DNA from: Strigops habroptila
Lineage: Eukaryota; Chordata; Aves; Psittaciformes; Psittacidae
Reading direction: 5' to 3'
Assembly: GCF_004027225.2 (NCBI RefSeq)
Contig: NC_044282.2
Coordinates: 64,283,725 to 64,347,724, forward strand
DNA: 64,000 bases
The notes under the pieces: generated by a model
Told to the model about the DNA's origin: nothing
What the model saw: only the letters and a program-made list of their open reading frames with translations
Database searches by the model: none
Position numbers and translations under genes: made by a program
Part shown: in pieces, positions 1 to 15,401 of the stretch
Layout of the letters: each line of letters begins with the position of its first letter
Numbering within the stretch: the first letter of the stretch is position 1

Positions 1-89
1 TCTGACTTGAAGAAGTCTGGCATATATTTTCAGTGTGTTGTCTCTGAGAAGTCTTTCACAGATTGAATAGAAGAAGGGCCTGCTGTATA

Positions 90-292
90 GATTATTCTCC
101 AAGAGGGTGATCAGGCATTGGAACAGGATTCCCAGGGCAGTGGTATAATCACTGTCCCTGGAAGTGTTCAGAAAACCTGTAGATGAGGCCCTTAGAGACA
201 TTGTATAGTGGTGGCCTTGGCAATCCTGGGGTAACGTTTGGAGTTGATGATTGTAAAGGTCTTTTCCAACCTGGTTGATTCTGTGATTGCTT
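90..292 (+). mobile_element. CR1 LINE 3'-end fragment
   Basis: The stretch reads like the last part of an avian CR1: 'gggtgatcaggcattgg', 'cccagggcagtggt', 'agatgaggccc', then 'ggtcttttccaacc' and a worn 'attctgtgattg' end. The same phrases recur in the CR1 copy at 54420-54620. It is a 5'-truncated, non-coding remnant, lying in the last intron of MRPS5. The left edge is approximate. Confidence 0.8.
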
Positions 293-886
293 TGAGGTGA
301 CCACTTGATATATTTTCTTGACTTCCCTGCATAGGAAAAATTTCCTGTTCCCAGTAGACATTTATTCTGTGAACTGTTATTCTGAGTGTTAACAAAACAA
401 CTTGTATGTGAGGAAGAGGTATAGTTGAAAATAATGTTAAATTCATATCATTATATTAGCTAGTATTACCTATCAGGGCAGGAATAAGCACTTTATTGTT
501 GTCAAAGCAAAATTTATATAGGCAAAAATAAAGACATAATAATGTTCCTGCATGTTACTGACATGCCAAGATGAATCCCTGTTAGCAGGATGTTCCTTTT
601 CTGGCCACGTGCTTTCCAGAAGCATCCTCTAGGATGGCTTTGTCATGCTAGTATATCTGCAGTCTAGCTCTCTGAATTCCTGCTGCTTATGCAATTAGCT
701 CATCTGCAACCCATGGGGATGAGCTTGACAAGTAATGTAATTTACACAGTGTTTAAACTGTTTATTTTAAACTGTTTATTAGTAAATTGACTCTTTCTTA
801 CCCCATACACCATGTAGAATTTGACCTGAAGTAAGCCACCATTGTGTGTCATTGCTTTGATTGTCTTTTCTCTTTCCTGCTCCCAG

Positions 887-1111
887 GAGACTCACCAGCA
901 GTTAGCGAACCAGAAGAGTCTCTGTGTAGTAGAGTTCCGGGAGGAGCAGGGCCCTCTGCCCATCGTTGTGGCACTGCCTGAGGGGACTGTCCGGGAGGAT
1001 CCCGAGCCTGAAGATGAGGTTCCAGACATAAAGCTGGAGTGGAGTGATGTGAAAGCAGCTCAGGGAATGAAGAAATCTCCGTGGGTGAATGTCAGACGGA
1101 CAATATGGTAA
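887..1111 (+). CDS. MRPS5: Mitochondrial small ribosomal subunit protein uS5m, terminal coding exon
   Basis: Last coding exon of MRPS5, a protein of the mitochondrial 28S ribosomal subunit. A polypyrimidine tract ends in AG at 885-886, and the exon opens in frame with [20 protein letters not shown], continuing through [10 protein letters not shown] and [20 protein letters not shown] to a TAA at 1109-1111. From memory, the human protein ends with the same ETHQQL...GPLPIVVA...PEPEDEVPD...QGMK series, so identification is firm. This is the segment after the S5 domain, so the RNA-binding part is not in the window. The extreme C-terminus (NVRRTIW) differs from human. Upstream exons lie left of position 1. 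The gene converges on MAL, its neighbour in human 2q11 too. Confidence 0.93.
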   Translation, partial: ETHQQLANQKSLCVVEFREEQGPLPIVVALPEGTVREDPEPEDEVPDIKLEWSDVKAAQGMKKSPWVNVRRTIW

Positions 1112-1460
1112 AAGCTTCAGTCCCTCTGTCTCTTCTGCTCAGAGATGCAACAGGGAAAGCCAGCCCAGATGGACAAGTTGTCTGGGCTTACATTTCAGAG
1201 GAGGGCATCATAATCATACCATTCAAATTGCTGCTGCCATTGCTACCATTCTGTTTGCTTTCCCACAATTCTTCTGACCACTGTTCTACTAGGGACGTTC
1301 AGATGGAAACACTCAGTGAACATGACTTTGTCTTCAAGCATGCATTTACTTGATTCCTGAAGATGATGAGTAATCAACAGATCACGTGTCTTTCACAAGC
1401 TTTTGGGAAACTACTGGAAAGATAAGCTTGTGAAAGCAATAAAGAATCCTCAGAATGAGC
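1112..1460 (+). other. MRPS5: MRPS5 3' untranslated region
   Basis: Non-coding sequence after the MRPS5 stop. It contains an AATAAA at 1438-1443 followed by a GT/T-rich stretch near 1465-1490 ('gtgtgagtttgttggtgtc'), the usual arrangement around a cleavage site. The exact cleavage position is inferred. Confidence 0.75.
1438..1443 (+). terminator. MRPS5: Polyadenylation signal of MRPS5
   Basis: Canonical AATAAA about 330 bases after the MRPS5 stop codon, with a GT-rich downstream element beginning about 20 bases later. Confidence 0.75.
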
Positions 1461-3264
1461 TCAGTGTGAGTTTGTTGGTGTCTTTTTTGGAAAATGCCTA
1501 TGTCTGGGAGATGTGATGGAAGCAGCAGTAGTGGGAGTTGATGTGTGCACTCTCCATCGCACTCCCTAGGCTCACTCATTATGATAGGGGAACTGTGAGA
1601 CCAGAAAGTAGTAGTTGTGTGTCTTCTGGTGGGGAGGAAGAGGGACAAGGGTGGGCAACAAGGTGATGGTGGGCAACAAGATGAGTTGTGCAAAAATTAT
1701 TCATGCAAGTGAGGGAGTTCCCCAAGTGAAGCAGAGCCCAAATATCTGAGGACAGACACCCCCCAGTCTCCTGTGGGATATTGCAGTATTTTGACTGGCT
1801 TTGGAAGTCCACTCCAAAACCTGCAATCCAGCCTGCTTATGATACTCTCCTCTGCACATGTGCTGGAAGAAGACCTAACTTCATTTTCTGCCAATTTCTG
1901 TTCTCACTGCTAGTGCAGGATAAAACAATGCATTATTCTCTGTGGATCTTTTCTCCATCAATCAAAGCACAGGGAAGTGTCTGACTGATTTATAGCTGGT
2001 GCCTCCAAGAGAATCCATACAAGACTTGCAGGTCCACCTTGTGTGCTAGTACAAATGAGGAGCTGCAAGGTAAGGAAGCGGTTGGGTAAATGTCATTTGC
2101 TTTTACAGAACTTAAAGTAAGTTAGTAACCCCAAGTCTCCCTCTTTCCCCAAGGTCTGCACACAAGCTACGCTTGCATCTGCTCCCATGAGAGTCTTCAG
2201 GACTCCTCTGCCTTGCCTCTGCTGTCTGGAGGAGGTTCAGGGCTCTTGTCAGACCCACAGGACAGTGACTCATATTACTTCCAGGAATAAGACATTTCCC
2301 TCCCTGAAAGCAAGTGGGGTTTCAACACTTGATTCTGTTAGCGTAAGGGAGACCAAGGAGCAGGAGGGGGCCATGGTGGCAGTGCGAAGATCAGAGATGG
2401 GGAATGGACTGTAGTTGGGTCAGGAAAAGGGGAGGCAGACCGAGCTGGCTGTGAAACAGATTCTGCCACAAACCCACATAGAGCTTTGATTCCTCCATAG
2501 AAGTCATTTTTTTGAGGGTTTCCTGTCTTTACAGATTTGTTCATATTAATACAGATGCTTGTATAGATGCTTTACCCAGCATACAGTTCACTCATCACGC
2601 AGACAAAGCTGACTGTAAAATGAGAAACATCAGAAACTCTTCCTACATTTTCTATGGAGCTGGCCATGTATTTCTAGTAAGTTTCTTTGCTTTCAGACAA
2701 AGCATATTCTCCTGCAATTCAGGAGAAGATGGAAGTGCTTCTAACTCACCGCATCACTGGAGGCAAGGTATCCAATATACAAATATTTGGTGAACAGTTA
2801 ACATTGTGGTTAAACTATTTAATTAAGCAAGAGTAACCAAGATTACAATCTGGGCATAGTTAATGAATGATATGTCTATAATCTTGTTTTTATCACAGGA
2901 GCTGAGGTTTTGCCTACCTTCAAGTGGGTAGTTTGTTTTAACTAAAGTCTAATTGCCTGCTCTGTAGAGTAGATGCCTGCAGACCTCGTTTTGCTGAGGA
3001 AGCTGGAAGAGAAGAGCAGAGATGGAAGCTCCAGTTACGCTAGCAGTTGAGGTGTGGTGGTGGCTGTGAGGATGCAATAGGCCACTGTTTTTAACCCCAG
3101 ACAAGCACCTCCATGAGAGAAGGATCAAGCCTCAAGTGTTCATCATGCCAAACCTTTCCAGTGGGATGACAGCAAATTCTCAGGCCGATGCTGTCTCCTC
3201 TATGGGGATGAGACCTGATGCACAGATGGTAGGTGGTTTGTAGTTCCTGGGAGATTGAGGACGC
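1461..3264. other. Intergenic sequence, no gene recognised
   Basis: Between the MRPS5 poly(A) site and the CR1 insertion. Only short open frames are present, with no recognisable protein motif, and no exon with good splice sites that I could attach to a known gene. Confidence 0.6.
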
Positions 3265-3538
3265 CTTTAACACCGGAGCGGGGGGAAGCACAGCGTCCCG
3301 GAGCCTCAGTTCGGAGCGGCAAGAGCGACCGAGGGAGCCTCAAGTCCTCGACAGGACTTGCCCAGGAGGCGGCAGCTCAGCTGACGCGAGCAGCTGACTC
3401 ACAGGGGGCGGCGCCAGGAGTGACGGCACCAGCCCTCAGTGGGGAAAAACCCATCCCAGGGAGCGCGAGCGACCAGGGCGGGCAGTCAGGGCGTGGCGCG
3501 GCAGTTTGCGCAGGCAGGGAGAGCGGGCAGCGAGCGGG

Positions 3539-4609
3539 ATGGTGAGCACTCGCCTCAGGAGCAGGGCCCGCTCTGGGAGCTCTGCCCCGGCGGTGGCCAG
3601 CGTAGGCACCCAGACAGAGCCGATGAGAGGGGAGGCTGCGGCGCAGACCTCGGAGTGTAGAAAGTGCCTCGACTGGTCTCGTGAGGCGGGGGTGCACGAT
3701 GGACAGGGCTGCACTCGGTGCGCCCTGGTGGAGGTCCTCCTGCAGCAGGTGGCTGAGCTGCGGGAGGCTGTTGGAGAGCTAAAAGATGCCAGGGAAGCTG
3801 AGAGGAAGCTGGGCTGCTTGCTCCAGGCCCAAACTGCGCAGGGGCTGCAAACGTCCAGCATTGCTCATATAGGAAAGAAGGAGGGCAGCAACCCAGGAAG
3901 CTGGGAATTAGTCACGAGAAAAACTAACAAAAAAAGGAGGAAGAGGACAATTAACGACAAGGGGCTTCCTCCTAAATCTGATGTCCCCACCCAGAACCGC
4001 TTCGCGGTTCTGCAGGGGGCTAATGAGAAAGCACCCACCACACCTAATGAGCACCCTGCTGATGCACCAGTAAAGAGGATCGCTACTGGTGCCTCCAGGA
4101 AAAAGAGGAGGGTCATAGTACTAGGGGACTCTACTTTGAAAGGCACAGAGGCGCTCATCTGCCGGCCTGATCCAGTCTAGAGGGAGGTGTGTTGCCTGCC
4201 AGGGGCTCGGATCAGGGATGTTGCTGAGAGGCTGCCTGCTCTAGTAAGTCCTGCTGACTATTACCCCCTTCTAGTGGTCCATGTGGGTGCTAGAGATACA
4301 GATAGCAGTAGCCTGGATAACATTAAGAAGGACTACAGAGCCCTGGGAGAGGTGGTTAGGGGCTCTGGAGCTCAGACAGTTTTTTCATCGATTCTCCAGG
4401 AATCGGGAGGGGAGGACCTTAAAAAAGCTAGGCGTGTCTGGCAGGTTAATAAATGGTTAGAATGCTGGTGCCATAGTCAGGGGTTTGGCTATTTAGAACA
4501 TGGGGCTCCATTTGGGAGGCCAGATCTACTGGAGGCTGGTGGAGCTGGTCTGACAAGGGGAAGAGCTGTTTTGGTAGGAGGCTTGCCAGGCTGGTCAGGA
4601 AAGCTTTAA
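3539..4609 (+). pseudogene. CR1 ORF1 (zinc-motif, coiled coil, SGNH/esterase-like), one nonsense codon
   Basis: The ATG at 3539 opens MVSTRLRSRARSGSSAP, the familiar CR1 ORF1 beginning. Two CxxC pairs follow (CRKC and CTRC), then a leucine-rich helix LLQQVAELREAVGELKDA likely to form a coiled coil, a basic stretch, and an SGNH-hydrolase-like block: VIVLGDSTLKG carries the GDS serine motif and LLVVHVGARDT matches the later G-x-(N/R)-D block. A TAG at 4178-4180 interrupts the frame just after the GDS block; the same frame resumes and runs to a TAA at 4607-4609. In this family ORF1 products bind nucleic acid and assist retrotransposition; the esterase-like part has no settled role. As written it cannot yield the full protein. 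Confidence 0.85.
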
Positions 4610-4616
4610 ACTAGAT

Positions 4617-7524
4617 GTGTTGGGGGAGGGGAGCATTGATCCATCCCAACATTCCTGGTCAGTTGCCAGCACCTGTAATAAGTGCTTGGAGCGATGTAGA
4701 GATGTTCCAGCTGCCCCAGGCATTGAGTCGGCTTCATTTGGAGCTCAGCTAAGGTGCCTCTATACAAACGCCCATAGTATGGGGAACAAGCAAGAGGAAT
4801 TAGAGATGTGTGCAAGGCTACGGGAATATGATGTCATTGGTATCACAGAAACATGGTGGGATGGCTCCTATGACTGGAATGTCGGAATGGAAGGTTACAG
4901 GCTGTTTAGAAAAGACAGGCCAGGCAGACGGGGAGGGGGCGTTGCTATCTATGTCAGTGATAGGCTAGAGAGTATGGAACTCTGTCTGGGGATGGGTGAT
5001 GAGGTAACAGAGTGTTTGTGGGTCAGGATCAAAGGGAAAACAGCAACAGGGGACATTACGGTGTGGATCTGTTACAGGCCGCCTGATCAAGAGGACTCTG
5101 TGGATGAAGCGCTCTGCAGACAGATAGGAGCAGCCTCACGCTCGCAGGCCCTGGTCCTCATGGGGGACTTCAACCATCCTGACATCTGTTGGAGGGACGG
5201 TACGGCCCGGCACAAGCAATCCAGGAGGTTCCTCAATTGTGTGGAAGACAACTTCCTCTTTCAAGCAGTAGAGGAGCCGACGAGGAGAGGTGCCATGCTG
5301 GACCTTGTGCTCACCAACAGGGAGGGACTGGTTGGAAATGTAACGCTCCAGGGCAGCCTTGGCTCTAGTGATCACGAGATGGTTGAGTTTGAGATCCTCA
5401 GGACGGTGAGAAGAGCGTGCAGCAAGCTCACTGCCCTGGACTTCAAGAAAGCAGACTTTGGCCTCTTCAGGAACCTCCTTAGTAAGGTTTCATGGGATAC
5501 AGTCCTAGAGGGCAGGGGGGCCCAAGACTGCTGGTCGGTATTCAAGGATCACCTGCTACGTGCTCAAGAGTGTTGCATCCCGACTAGAAGAAAGTGCAGC
5601 AGGAGGGCCAGGAGACCTCCATGGATGGACAAGGAGCTGCTGAGGAAACTTAGAGGGAAAAAAGAAGCTTATAGAAGGTGGAAGCGAGGACAGGCGGCCT
5701 GGGAAGAATACAGGAGCATTGCCCGAGAAGCTAGGGACCAGGTTAGGAAAGCTAAGGCCCAGCTAGAATTAAGTTTGGCAGGGGATGTAAAAGATAACAG
5801 GAAAGGATTCTATAGATACGTAGCAAATAAAAGACAGACTAGGGACAATATAGGCCCTCTCCAGAAGCTATCAGGAGAACTGGCTACCATGGATTTGGAG
5901 AAGGCTGAGGTTCTTAAGGACTTCTTTGCCTCAGTCTTCACCAGCAAATGCTCTGACCACACAACCCAAGTCTTGGAAAGCAAATGCAGGGACTGTGAGA
6001 ACGAAGACCTTAGGCCCACTGTAGGAGAGGATCAGGTTCGAGACCATCTTAAGAACCTGAACGTGCACAAGTCCATGGGACCTGATGAAATCCATCCACG
6101 GGTCCTGAAGGAGCTGGCGAATGAAGTTGCTAAGCCACTGTCCATCATATTCGAAAAATCCTGGCAGTCAGGTGAAGTTCCCGATGACTGGAAGAAGGGT
6201 AATATAACCCCCATTTTCAAGAAGGGGAAGGTGGAAGACCCGGGGAACTAGAGACCAGTCAGCCTCACCTCTGTGCCTGGCAAAATCTTGGAACAGTTTC
6301 TCCTGGAAAACATGCTAAGGCACATGAAAAACAACGAGGTGGTTGGTGACAGCCAACATGGCTTCACTAAGGGGAAATCCTGCCTGACCAATTTGGTGGC
6401 CTTCTATGATGGAGCCACGGAACTGATAGACAGCGGCAGAGCAGTTGATGTCATCTACCTGGACTTGTGCAAAGCGTTCGACACTGTCCCACATGACATC
6501 CTTGTCTCTAAATTGGAGAGACATCAATTTGATAGATGGACCACTCGGTGGATAAAAAACTGGCTCGATGGCCGCACGCAAAGAGTTGTGGTAAATGGCT
6601 CGATGTCCAGTTGGAAACCTGTAACGAGTGGTGTCCCTCAGGGATCGGTGTTGGGACCGGTCCTGTTCAACATCTTTGTCGGTGACATGGACAGTGGGAT
6701 TGAGTGCACCCTCAGCAAGTTTGCCGACGACACCAAGCTGTGTGGTTCGGTTGATAACGCTGGAGGGAAGGGATGCCATCCAGAGGGACCTTGACACGCT
6801 TGTGAGGTGGGCCGATGCCAACCTTATGAAGTTTAACCCAGCCAAGTGCAAGGTCCTACACCTGGGTCGGGGCAATCCCAGGCACTGCTACAGGCTGGGC
6901 AGAGAAGAGATTCAGAGCAGCCCTGCAGAGGAGGAGTTGGGGGTGTTGGTTGACGAGAAGCTTAACATGAGCTGGCAGTGTGCACTTGCAGCCCAGAAAG
7001 CCAACCGCATCCTGGGCTGCATCAAAAGAAGCGTGACCAGCAGGTCAAAGGAGGTGATCCTGCCCCTCTACTCTGCTCTCATGAGACCTCACCTGGAGTA
7101 TTGCGTACAGTTCTGGTGTCCTCAACATAAAAAGGACATGGAGCTGTTGGAGCGAGTCCAGAGGAGGGCCACGAGGATGATAAGAGGGCTGGAGCACCTC
7201 CCATATGAAGACAGGCTGAGAGAGTTGGGGCTGTTCAGCCTGGAGAAGAGAAGGCTGCGTGGTGACCTCATAGCAGCCTTCCAGTATCTGAAGGGGGTCT
7301 ACAAGGATGCTGGGGAGGGACTCTTCCTTAGGGACTGTAGTGGTAGGACAAGGGGTAGTGGGTTCAAACTTAAACAGAGGAAGTTTAGATTAGATATAAG
7401 GAAGAAGTTCTTTACAGTGAGGGTGGTGAAGCACTGGAATGGGTTGCCCAGGGAGGTTGTGGATGCTCCATCCCTGGCGGTGTTCAAGGCCAGGTTGGAC
7501 AGAGCCTTGAGCCACGTGGTTTAG
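4617..7524 (+). pseudogene. CR1 ORF2 (AP endonuclease and reverse transcriptase), one stop and one frameshift
   Basis: The N-terminal part is an exonuclease/endonuclease/phosphatase fold: [38 protein letters not shown] and SSDHEMVEF supply the catalytic Asn, Glu, Asp and His. The reverse transcriptase follows with [34 protein letters not shown] and the FADD catalytic motif. A TAG at 6249-6251 stands where the family has an aromatic residue before RPVSL. One extra base near 6756-6757 moves the remainder into the next frame, ending at a TAG at 7522-7524. The tail has the usual CR1 C-terminal blocks ([31 protein letters not shown]). The frame opens with GTG; the true start is uncertain. The product would nick target DNA and reverse-transcribe the element, but this copy cannot encode it whole. 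Confidence 0.9.
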
Positions 7525-7621
7525 GGCAAGGTGTCCCTGCCCATGGCAGGGGGGTTGGAACTAGATGATCTTAAGGTCCTTTCCAACCCTTACGATTCTA
7601 TGATTCTATGATTCTATGATT
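7525..7621 (+). repeat. CR1 3'UTR and terminal ATTCTATG repeat
   Basis: After the ORF2 stop the CR1 3' end reads 'gggttggaactagatgatc' and finishes with about three copies of ATTCTATG at 7595-7621. This octamer repeat is the mark of CR1 3' termini and is thought to be where the reverse transcriptase primes. Confidence 0.9.
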
Positions 7622-7674
7622 GTCTAAGCCCTGGGCAGCCTCTTTCCCTTCAGAAACAATGAGGTGTGCAATTT

Positions 7675-8245
7675 TCCAGCCATCACCCCAGCATTGCCAA
7701 GTCCACCGCTAAACCATGTCACTGAGGGCCTCATCTACGCAGTTTTGAATGCTTCCAGGGACGGCAATTCCACCACTGCCCTGGGCAGCCTGTTCCAGTG
7801 CCTGATCACCCTCTTTGTGAGGGTGCAGCTTGAGGCCATTACATCTTGTCCTATCACTTGTTACTTGGGAGAAGAGACTGACCCCCACCTCACTACAACC
7901 TCCTTTCAGGTAGTTGTAGGGAGCGATAAGGTCTCCTCTGAGCCTTCTCTTCTCCAGACTAAACACCTCCAGGTCCCTCAGCCGTTCCTCATCACACTTG
8001 TGCTCCAGGCCCTGCATCAGCTCTGTTACCCTTCTCTGGACCTGCTCCAGCACCTCAATGTCTCTCTTGTAGTGAGGGGCCCAGAACTGAACACAGGATT
8101 TGAGGTGCAGCCTCACCAGTGCTGAGTATGGGGAGATGATCACTGCTCTGGCCCTACTGCCACACTATTGCTGATAAAGGTCAGGATGCTGTTGGCCTTG
8201 GCTGCCTGGGCACAAGCTGGCTCATGTTCAGGTCCATCAATCAGC
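7675..8245 (-). mobile_element. CR1 LINE fragment (C-terminal reverse transcriptase region), antisense
   Basis: On the minus strand, a frame at 8143-7709 reads [39 protein letters not shown] and [20 protein letters not shown], the conserved CR1 C-terminal blocks. The fragment is 5'-truncated near 8245 and lacks the ATTCTATG end. It belongs to a different, older subfamily than the neighbouring full-length copy and lies tail-to-tail with it about 55 bases away. Confidence 0.88.
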
Positions 8246-9716
8246 ACCCAAACGTGGCTGTGTTGAAATGACAGGAAAGCTGGGTGTGATGGGGAATGGC
8301 AACCTCAGGGTGCTGTTTTCATTTCCTTTTTCTCCTCTTTCCACCATGCAGGCAATACGCCTATTGCTGTAACTCACCTGCCACCTGACCGGTCCAATCC
8401 AGCAGCTTCATGCAACAAAGCCACCCCTTGCTGTGCCACTGTCCTGTGGTGGGGCCCAGCAGCCCTGTGCAAACAGGGACACTTACTCACCATCAAGCTG
8501 TCCAGCTGCGTGGGACTGACAGTGGGGCCACACTAGGAGGGTTTCAAAGTGGCAGCACTGCTTTGTATCAGCTCATTTGGATGCTCTTGACTCGGTGGTG
8601 GCCCTTTTCTCTGCCCAGTCCTCCTCTGGCAAAGACGTGGTGCATATTACACTGCGGCTTCGAGGCCTCCCTCCCAGTGCTATGTACACAACCTTGCCTC
8701 AGGCAGCTCCCAGCTGCCCTGGGCTGGTGAGCACTCCCATGCCAGCAGCACCTCCAGTGCTGGTTTACAGCAAGGTTATGCTAATGCTGGTGGGGATGTA
8801 TCTATCTATCTCAGCAAACCTGGTGGGGCCAGAAGGAAAGGGACAAGCAGGTGAACTAGTGCAGTCTGGTGTAAACTGGTGGCAGGGAAGGGACAAGCAA
8901 AGGGAGAAGCAAGGCAGAAAAAACTGTGGAGAAGAGATGGGAGCCCTGCCAAGACATACGCTGCAAATGCAACGCCCACAAGGCATAGGGACATGGATGT
9001 GAGGGGACAGACAACATTGCTTGGTGCAGATGTGCTGGCCACACCTGGGTGCAGGAGGTGGACAGAGATATTGCACCCCAGGATCCAGGGTATGATTGCT
9101 GTATGTATGTCTGCCTTTGTAAACAGACCCAAGCAGAAAGGTGTCTTTGTGTTTTAATGCTAAGTTCAGGGGCATTAATAGAAGCAGGGCAAATCCAGGC
9201 ACACACCCCCCCACACTCACCCACAATGACAAGATGTTGAAACCAGTTTCAACAGGAGGATGTTGAACTTCAGAACAAGTGCCATTGTCCCAAGTGGCTG
9301 TGAGTTCCCTCCCTGCTCTGAAAAGGGGTTTATTTTTGTATCTCTGTTGCAATCAACTTTCTGTTGTCACACTAACACAAGCAAAACAGGTCAGGCTGGT
9401 TTGCCGCAAGAAAAAAATACAAGGAAAAAAGAATTTAAATGTTTCCCTCACATTGCAATTAAAAAGCTTCAACCCCAGCCCACAGTCACAGCTCGAAAGT
9501 CCCCCCAGATCTAAAGCAACAGAAGTGCCTCCAAGTCAACTTTCATTTCCATTCTGTTCTCCAGTCCTTGTTACTATCCAGGATCTTCAGACTCAAAACA
9601 GAAGCATTTTTTGCTCCACCAACTGGAAGGGCTAATTTGGTAACACTGTTTATTAGGCATTTCTAACATGTGAAAATACCCCTTCTTGGGTTTAAGCCCC
9701 ATTTAAGTTAACTCAC
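8246..9716. other. Intergenic sequence, no gene recognised
   Basis: No recognisable exon or repeat. The longest frames (for example 9352-8765 on the minus strand) are cysteine/proline-rich with no family motif and look like chance frames. Confidence 0.55.
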
Positions 9717-9842
9717 TGTCATGGTTTAAGCCCAGCTGGCAACTAAGCATCACACAGCCCCTTGCTCACCTCCCCCTGGTGGAATAGGGGAGAGAATCAG
9801 AAGAGTAAAAGTGAGAAAACTCATGGGTTGAGATAAAGGCAG

Positions 9843-9848
9843 TTTAAT
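9843..9848 (-). terminator. Poly(A) signal (ATTAAA) in the solo LTR
   Basis: ATTAAA on the minus strand about 157 bases after the LTR TATA box. It is the R-region polyadenylation signal of the element and could also end transcripts reading through from MAL. Confidence 0.55.
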
Positions 9849-10004
9849 AGGTAAAGCAAAAGCCACGCACACAACCAAAGCAACATAAGGAATTCATTCA
9901 CCACTTCCCATCTCCAGGACAGCAGGGCTCCATCACACGTAATGGTTACTTGGGAAGACAAACACCATCACTCCAAAAGTTCCCCCCTTTCTTCTTCCCC
10001 CAGC

Positions 10005-10010
10005 TTTATA
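10005..10010 (-). promoter_or_regulatory. TATA box in the solo LTR
   Basis: TATAAA on the minus strand within the context 'agcatataaagctgg', in the position expected for the U3 promoter. Whether it still drives transcription cannot be told from sequence. Confidence 0.6.
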
Positions 10011-10283
10011 TGCTGAGCATGACCCCGTATGATCTGGAATATCTTTTGGGTCAGTTGGGGTCAGCTGTCCTGCCTATGTCCACTCCCAGCTTCTTCTGCA
10101 CCTCCAGCCTCCTCATTGGTGCATGGTATGAGGAGCAGAACAACTCTTGACTCTGTGCAAGCACTGCTCAGCAGTAACAAAAACATCCCTGTGTTACCAA
10201 CAGTTTCCAGCACAAACCCAAGACACAGCCCCGTACCAGCTACTGTGAAGAAAATTAACTCTATCCCAGCCAAAACCAGACCA

Positions 10284-11323
10284 CTCAAGTTAACACTGGA
10301 GTAATTTAAGTATTCAGATGAACATCACCACTGAGATTAACCTGAGCTTGCTTTAACCCCTGGCCCTATAGGGTCCCATAGCCAGAAGAACCCTCTCACT
10401 TATGCTGAAGTCTGTGCCTCCTCCCTCAGCATTGCCCTGTTACAGCACAGTGCTCCTGAGGCTGTACAGGGCTGTGTACCTGTGTGCAGCAAAGGGAGAA
10501 TAGCAGAAAAGACTCTTGCCTATCTGCAAAACCTCAGCCAAGCTCGTCTTCATTACAGCAACATAGTGCTGGTGCATGTGAGAGCAGCCATGCACCAAAG
10601 ACAAGAGTTGATTGCCTCTGCTTATTCAAGATGTTACTCTAATAATGCATACAATTCTCCTGCAGTCTACAGAGCACCTTCTAAGCTGTATTTCGTAGGG
10701 GGATTAAAGACAGCAGTAATTCCTGGCATTATGGTTGTGCCTCATAATTCAACAATACTCCTCCAGGGGCTGCAATAACTCGTATTGCCCCTGAGGCAGG
10801 TTAAATATTGCCCCCATTTCTCATCACAAGTCAGAGATGGCACTTCCAGAAACTCTAGGAAAATGTTCTTTTGGCACAGCGGGTTTAGGGAGGGAAACAG
10901 GCTTATATGGACAGGTGGCAATTAAAATTACCCAGTTTCATACTCATGCTCCTTAGTGCTGGTTGTGCAGGCTTCCCCTGAAATAACAACCCTGGAAACA
11001 CAAAGGTATGGTTCAGGGAGATTTTAGCACTTTGAACCCAACTATATTATTATTTTTAAAACTAGATGTTTTCTATTTGGACCCCAGTTACCAGCATCAA
11101 ACTGCACCCAACCTAGAAGAGAATTAAGGGAAACAGACTGTGCAGGATATAGCTTACTCTGGTACGCTCTTTGTCTTCATTGCCATGGTCCCACATTAAA
11201 AGCTTCTTGTTTTATAGTATTTACATTAAAAAACAAAACCCAAACCCAGCCTGGAAACTGCAGTCATTGAACAACTTCGGTATTCATGGGGTGACCACAA
11301 GACACACTTGCAAGGGGACGCTC
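10284..11323 (-). other. MAL: MAL 3'UTR and downstream flank
   Basis: Non-coding sequence after the MAL stop. I could not find a convincing AATAAA or ATTAAA on the minus strand here. The next candidates are the LTR signal at 9843-9848 and an AATAAA at 9649-9654. The length of the MAL 3'UTR is therefore unresolved. Confidence 0.45.
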
Positions 11324-15332
<4,009 letters not shown>

Positions 15333-15401
15333 TGCGAGCGTCTCCCACGGTGACTATCAGCTGCTCTGGCTTTAGCTGCTGGAGGCAAATGCTGAATGCA
15401 G

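Larger units (their letters stand above)
3265..7621 (+). mobile_element. Near-full-length CR1 LINE retrotransposon
   Basis: About 4.36 kb, close to the roughly 4.5 kb of a complete CR1. In order it has a GC-rich 5'UTR (3265-3538), ORF1 (3539-4609), a 7-base gap, ORF2 (4617-7524), and a short 3'UTR with the diagnostic 'ggttggaactagatgatctt' and a terminal ATTCTATG repeat ending at 7621. Lesions that I can see are a TAG in ORF1 (4178), a TAG in ORF2 (6249) and a one-base insertion in ORF2 near 6756. CR1 elements are usually heavily 5'-truncated and old, so an almost complete copy with three lesions is fairly young. CR1 lacks poly(A) and gives no clear target-site duplication; the 5' edge is approximate. 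Confidence 0.93.
9717..10283 (-). mobile_element. Solo LTR of an endogenous retrovirus
   Basis: A 567-bp element with TG...CA ends in a form I recognise from avian ERV LTRs (plus-strand end 'tgtcatggtttaagcccagc'). Orientation is minus: in that direction there is a TATAAA (10005-10010) and an ATTAAA poly(A) signal (9843-9848) in the U3-R-U5 order. Five-base flanks are CTCAC (left) and CTCAA (right), a likely target duplication with one change. No gag, pol or env lies beside it, so internal sequence was lost by LTR recombination. It sits downstream of MAL in the same transcriptional direction. Confidence 0.85.

Noticed and set aside
3377-3861. Minus-strand frames opposite CR1 ORF1
   Set aside because: They are shadows of the GC-rich CR1 5' region.
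8765-9352. 195-codon minus-strand frame as a cysteine-rich protein gene
   Set aside because: No recognisable motif or splice context; overlapping frames of similar length occur on both strands, typical of stop-poor sequence.
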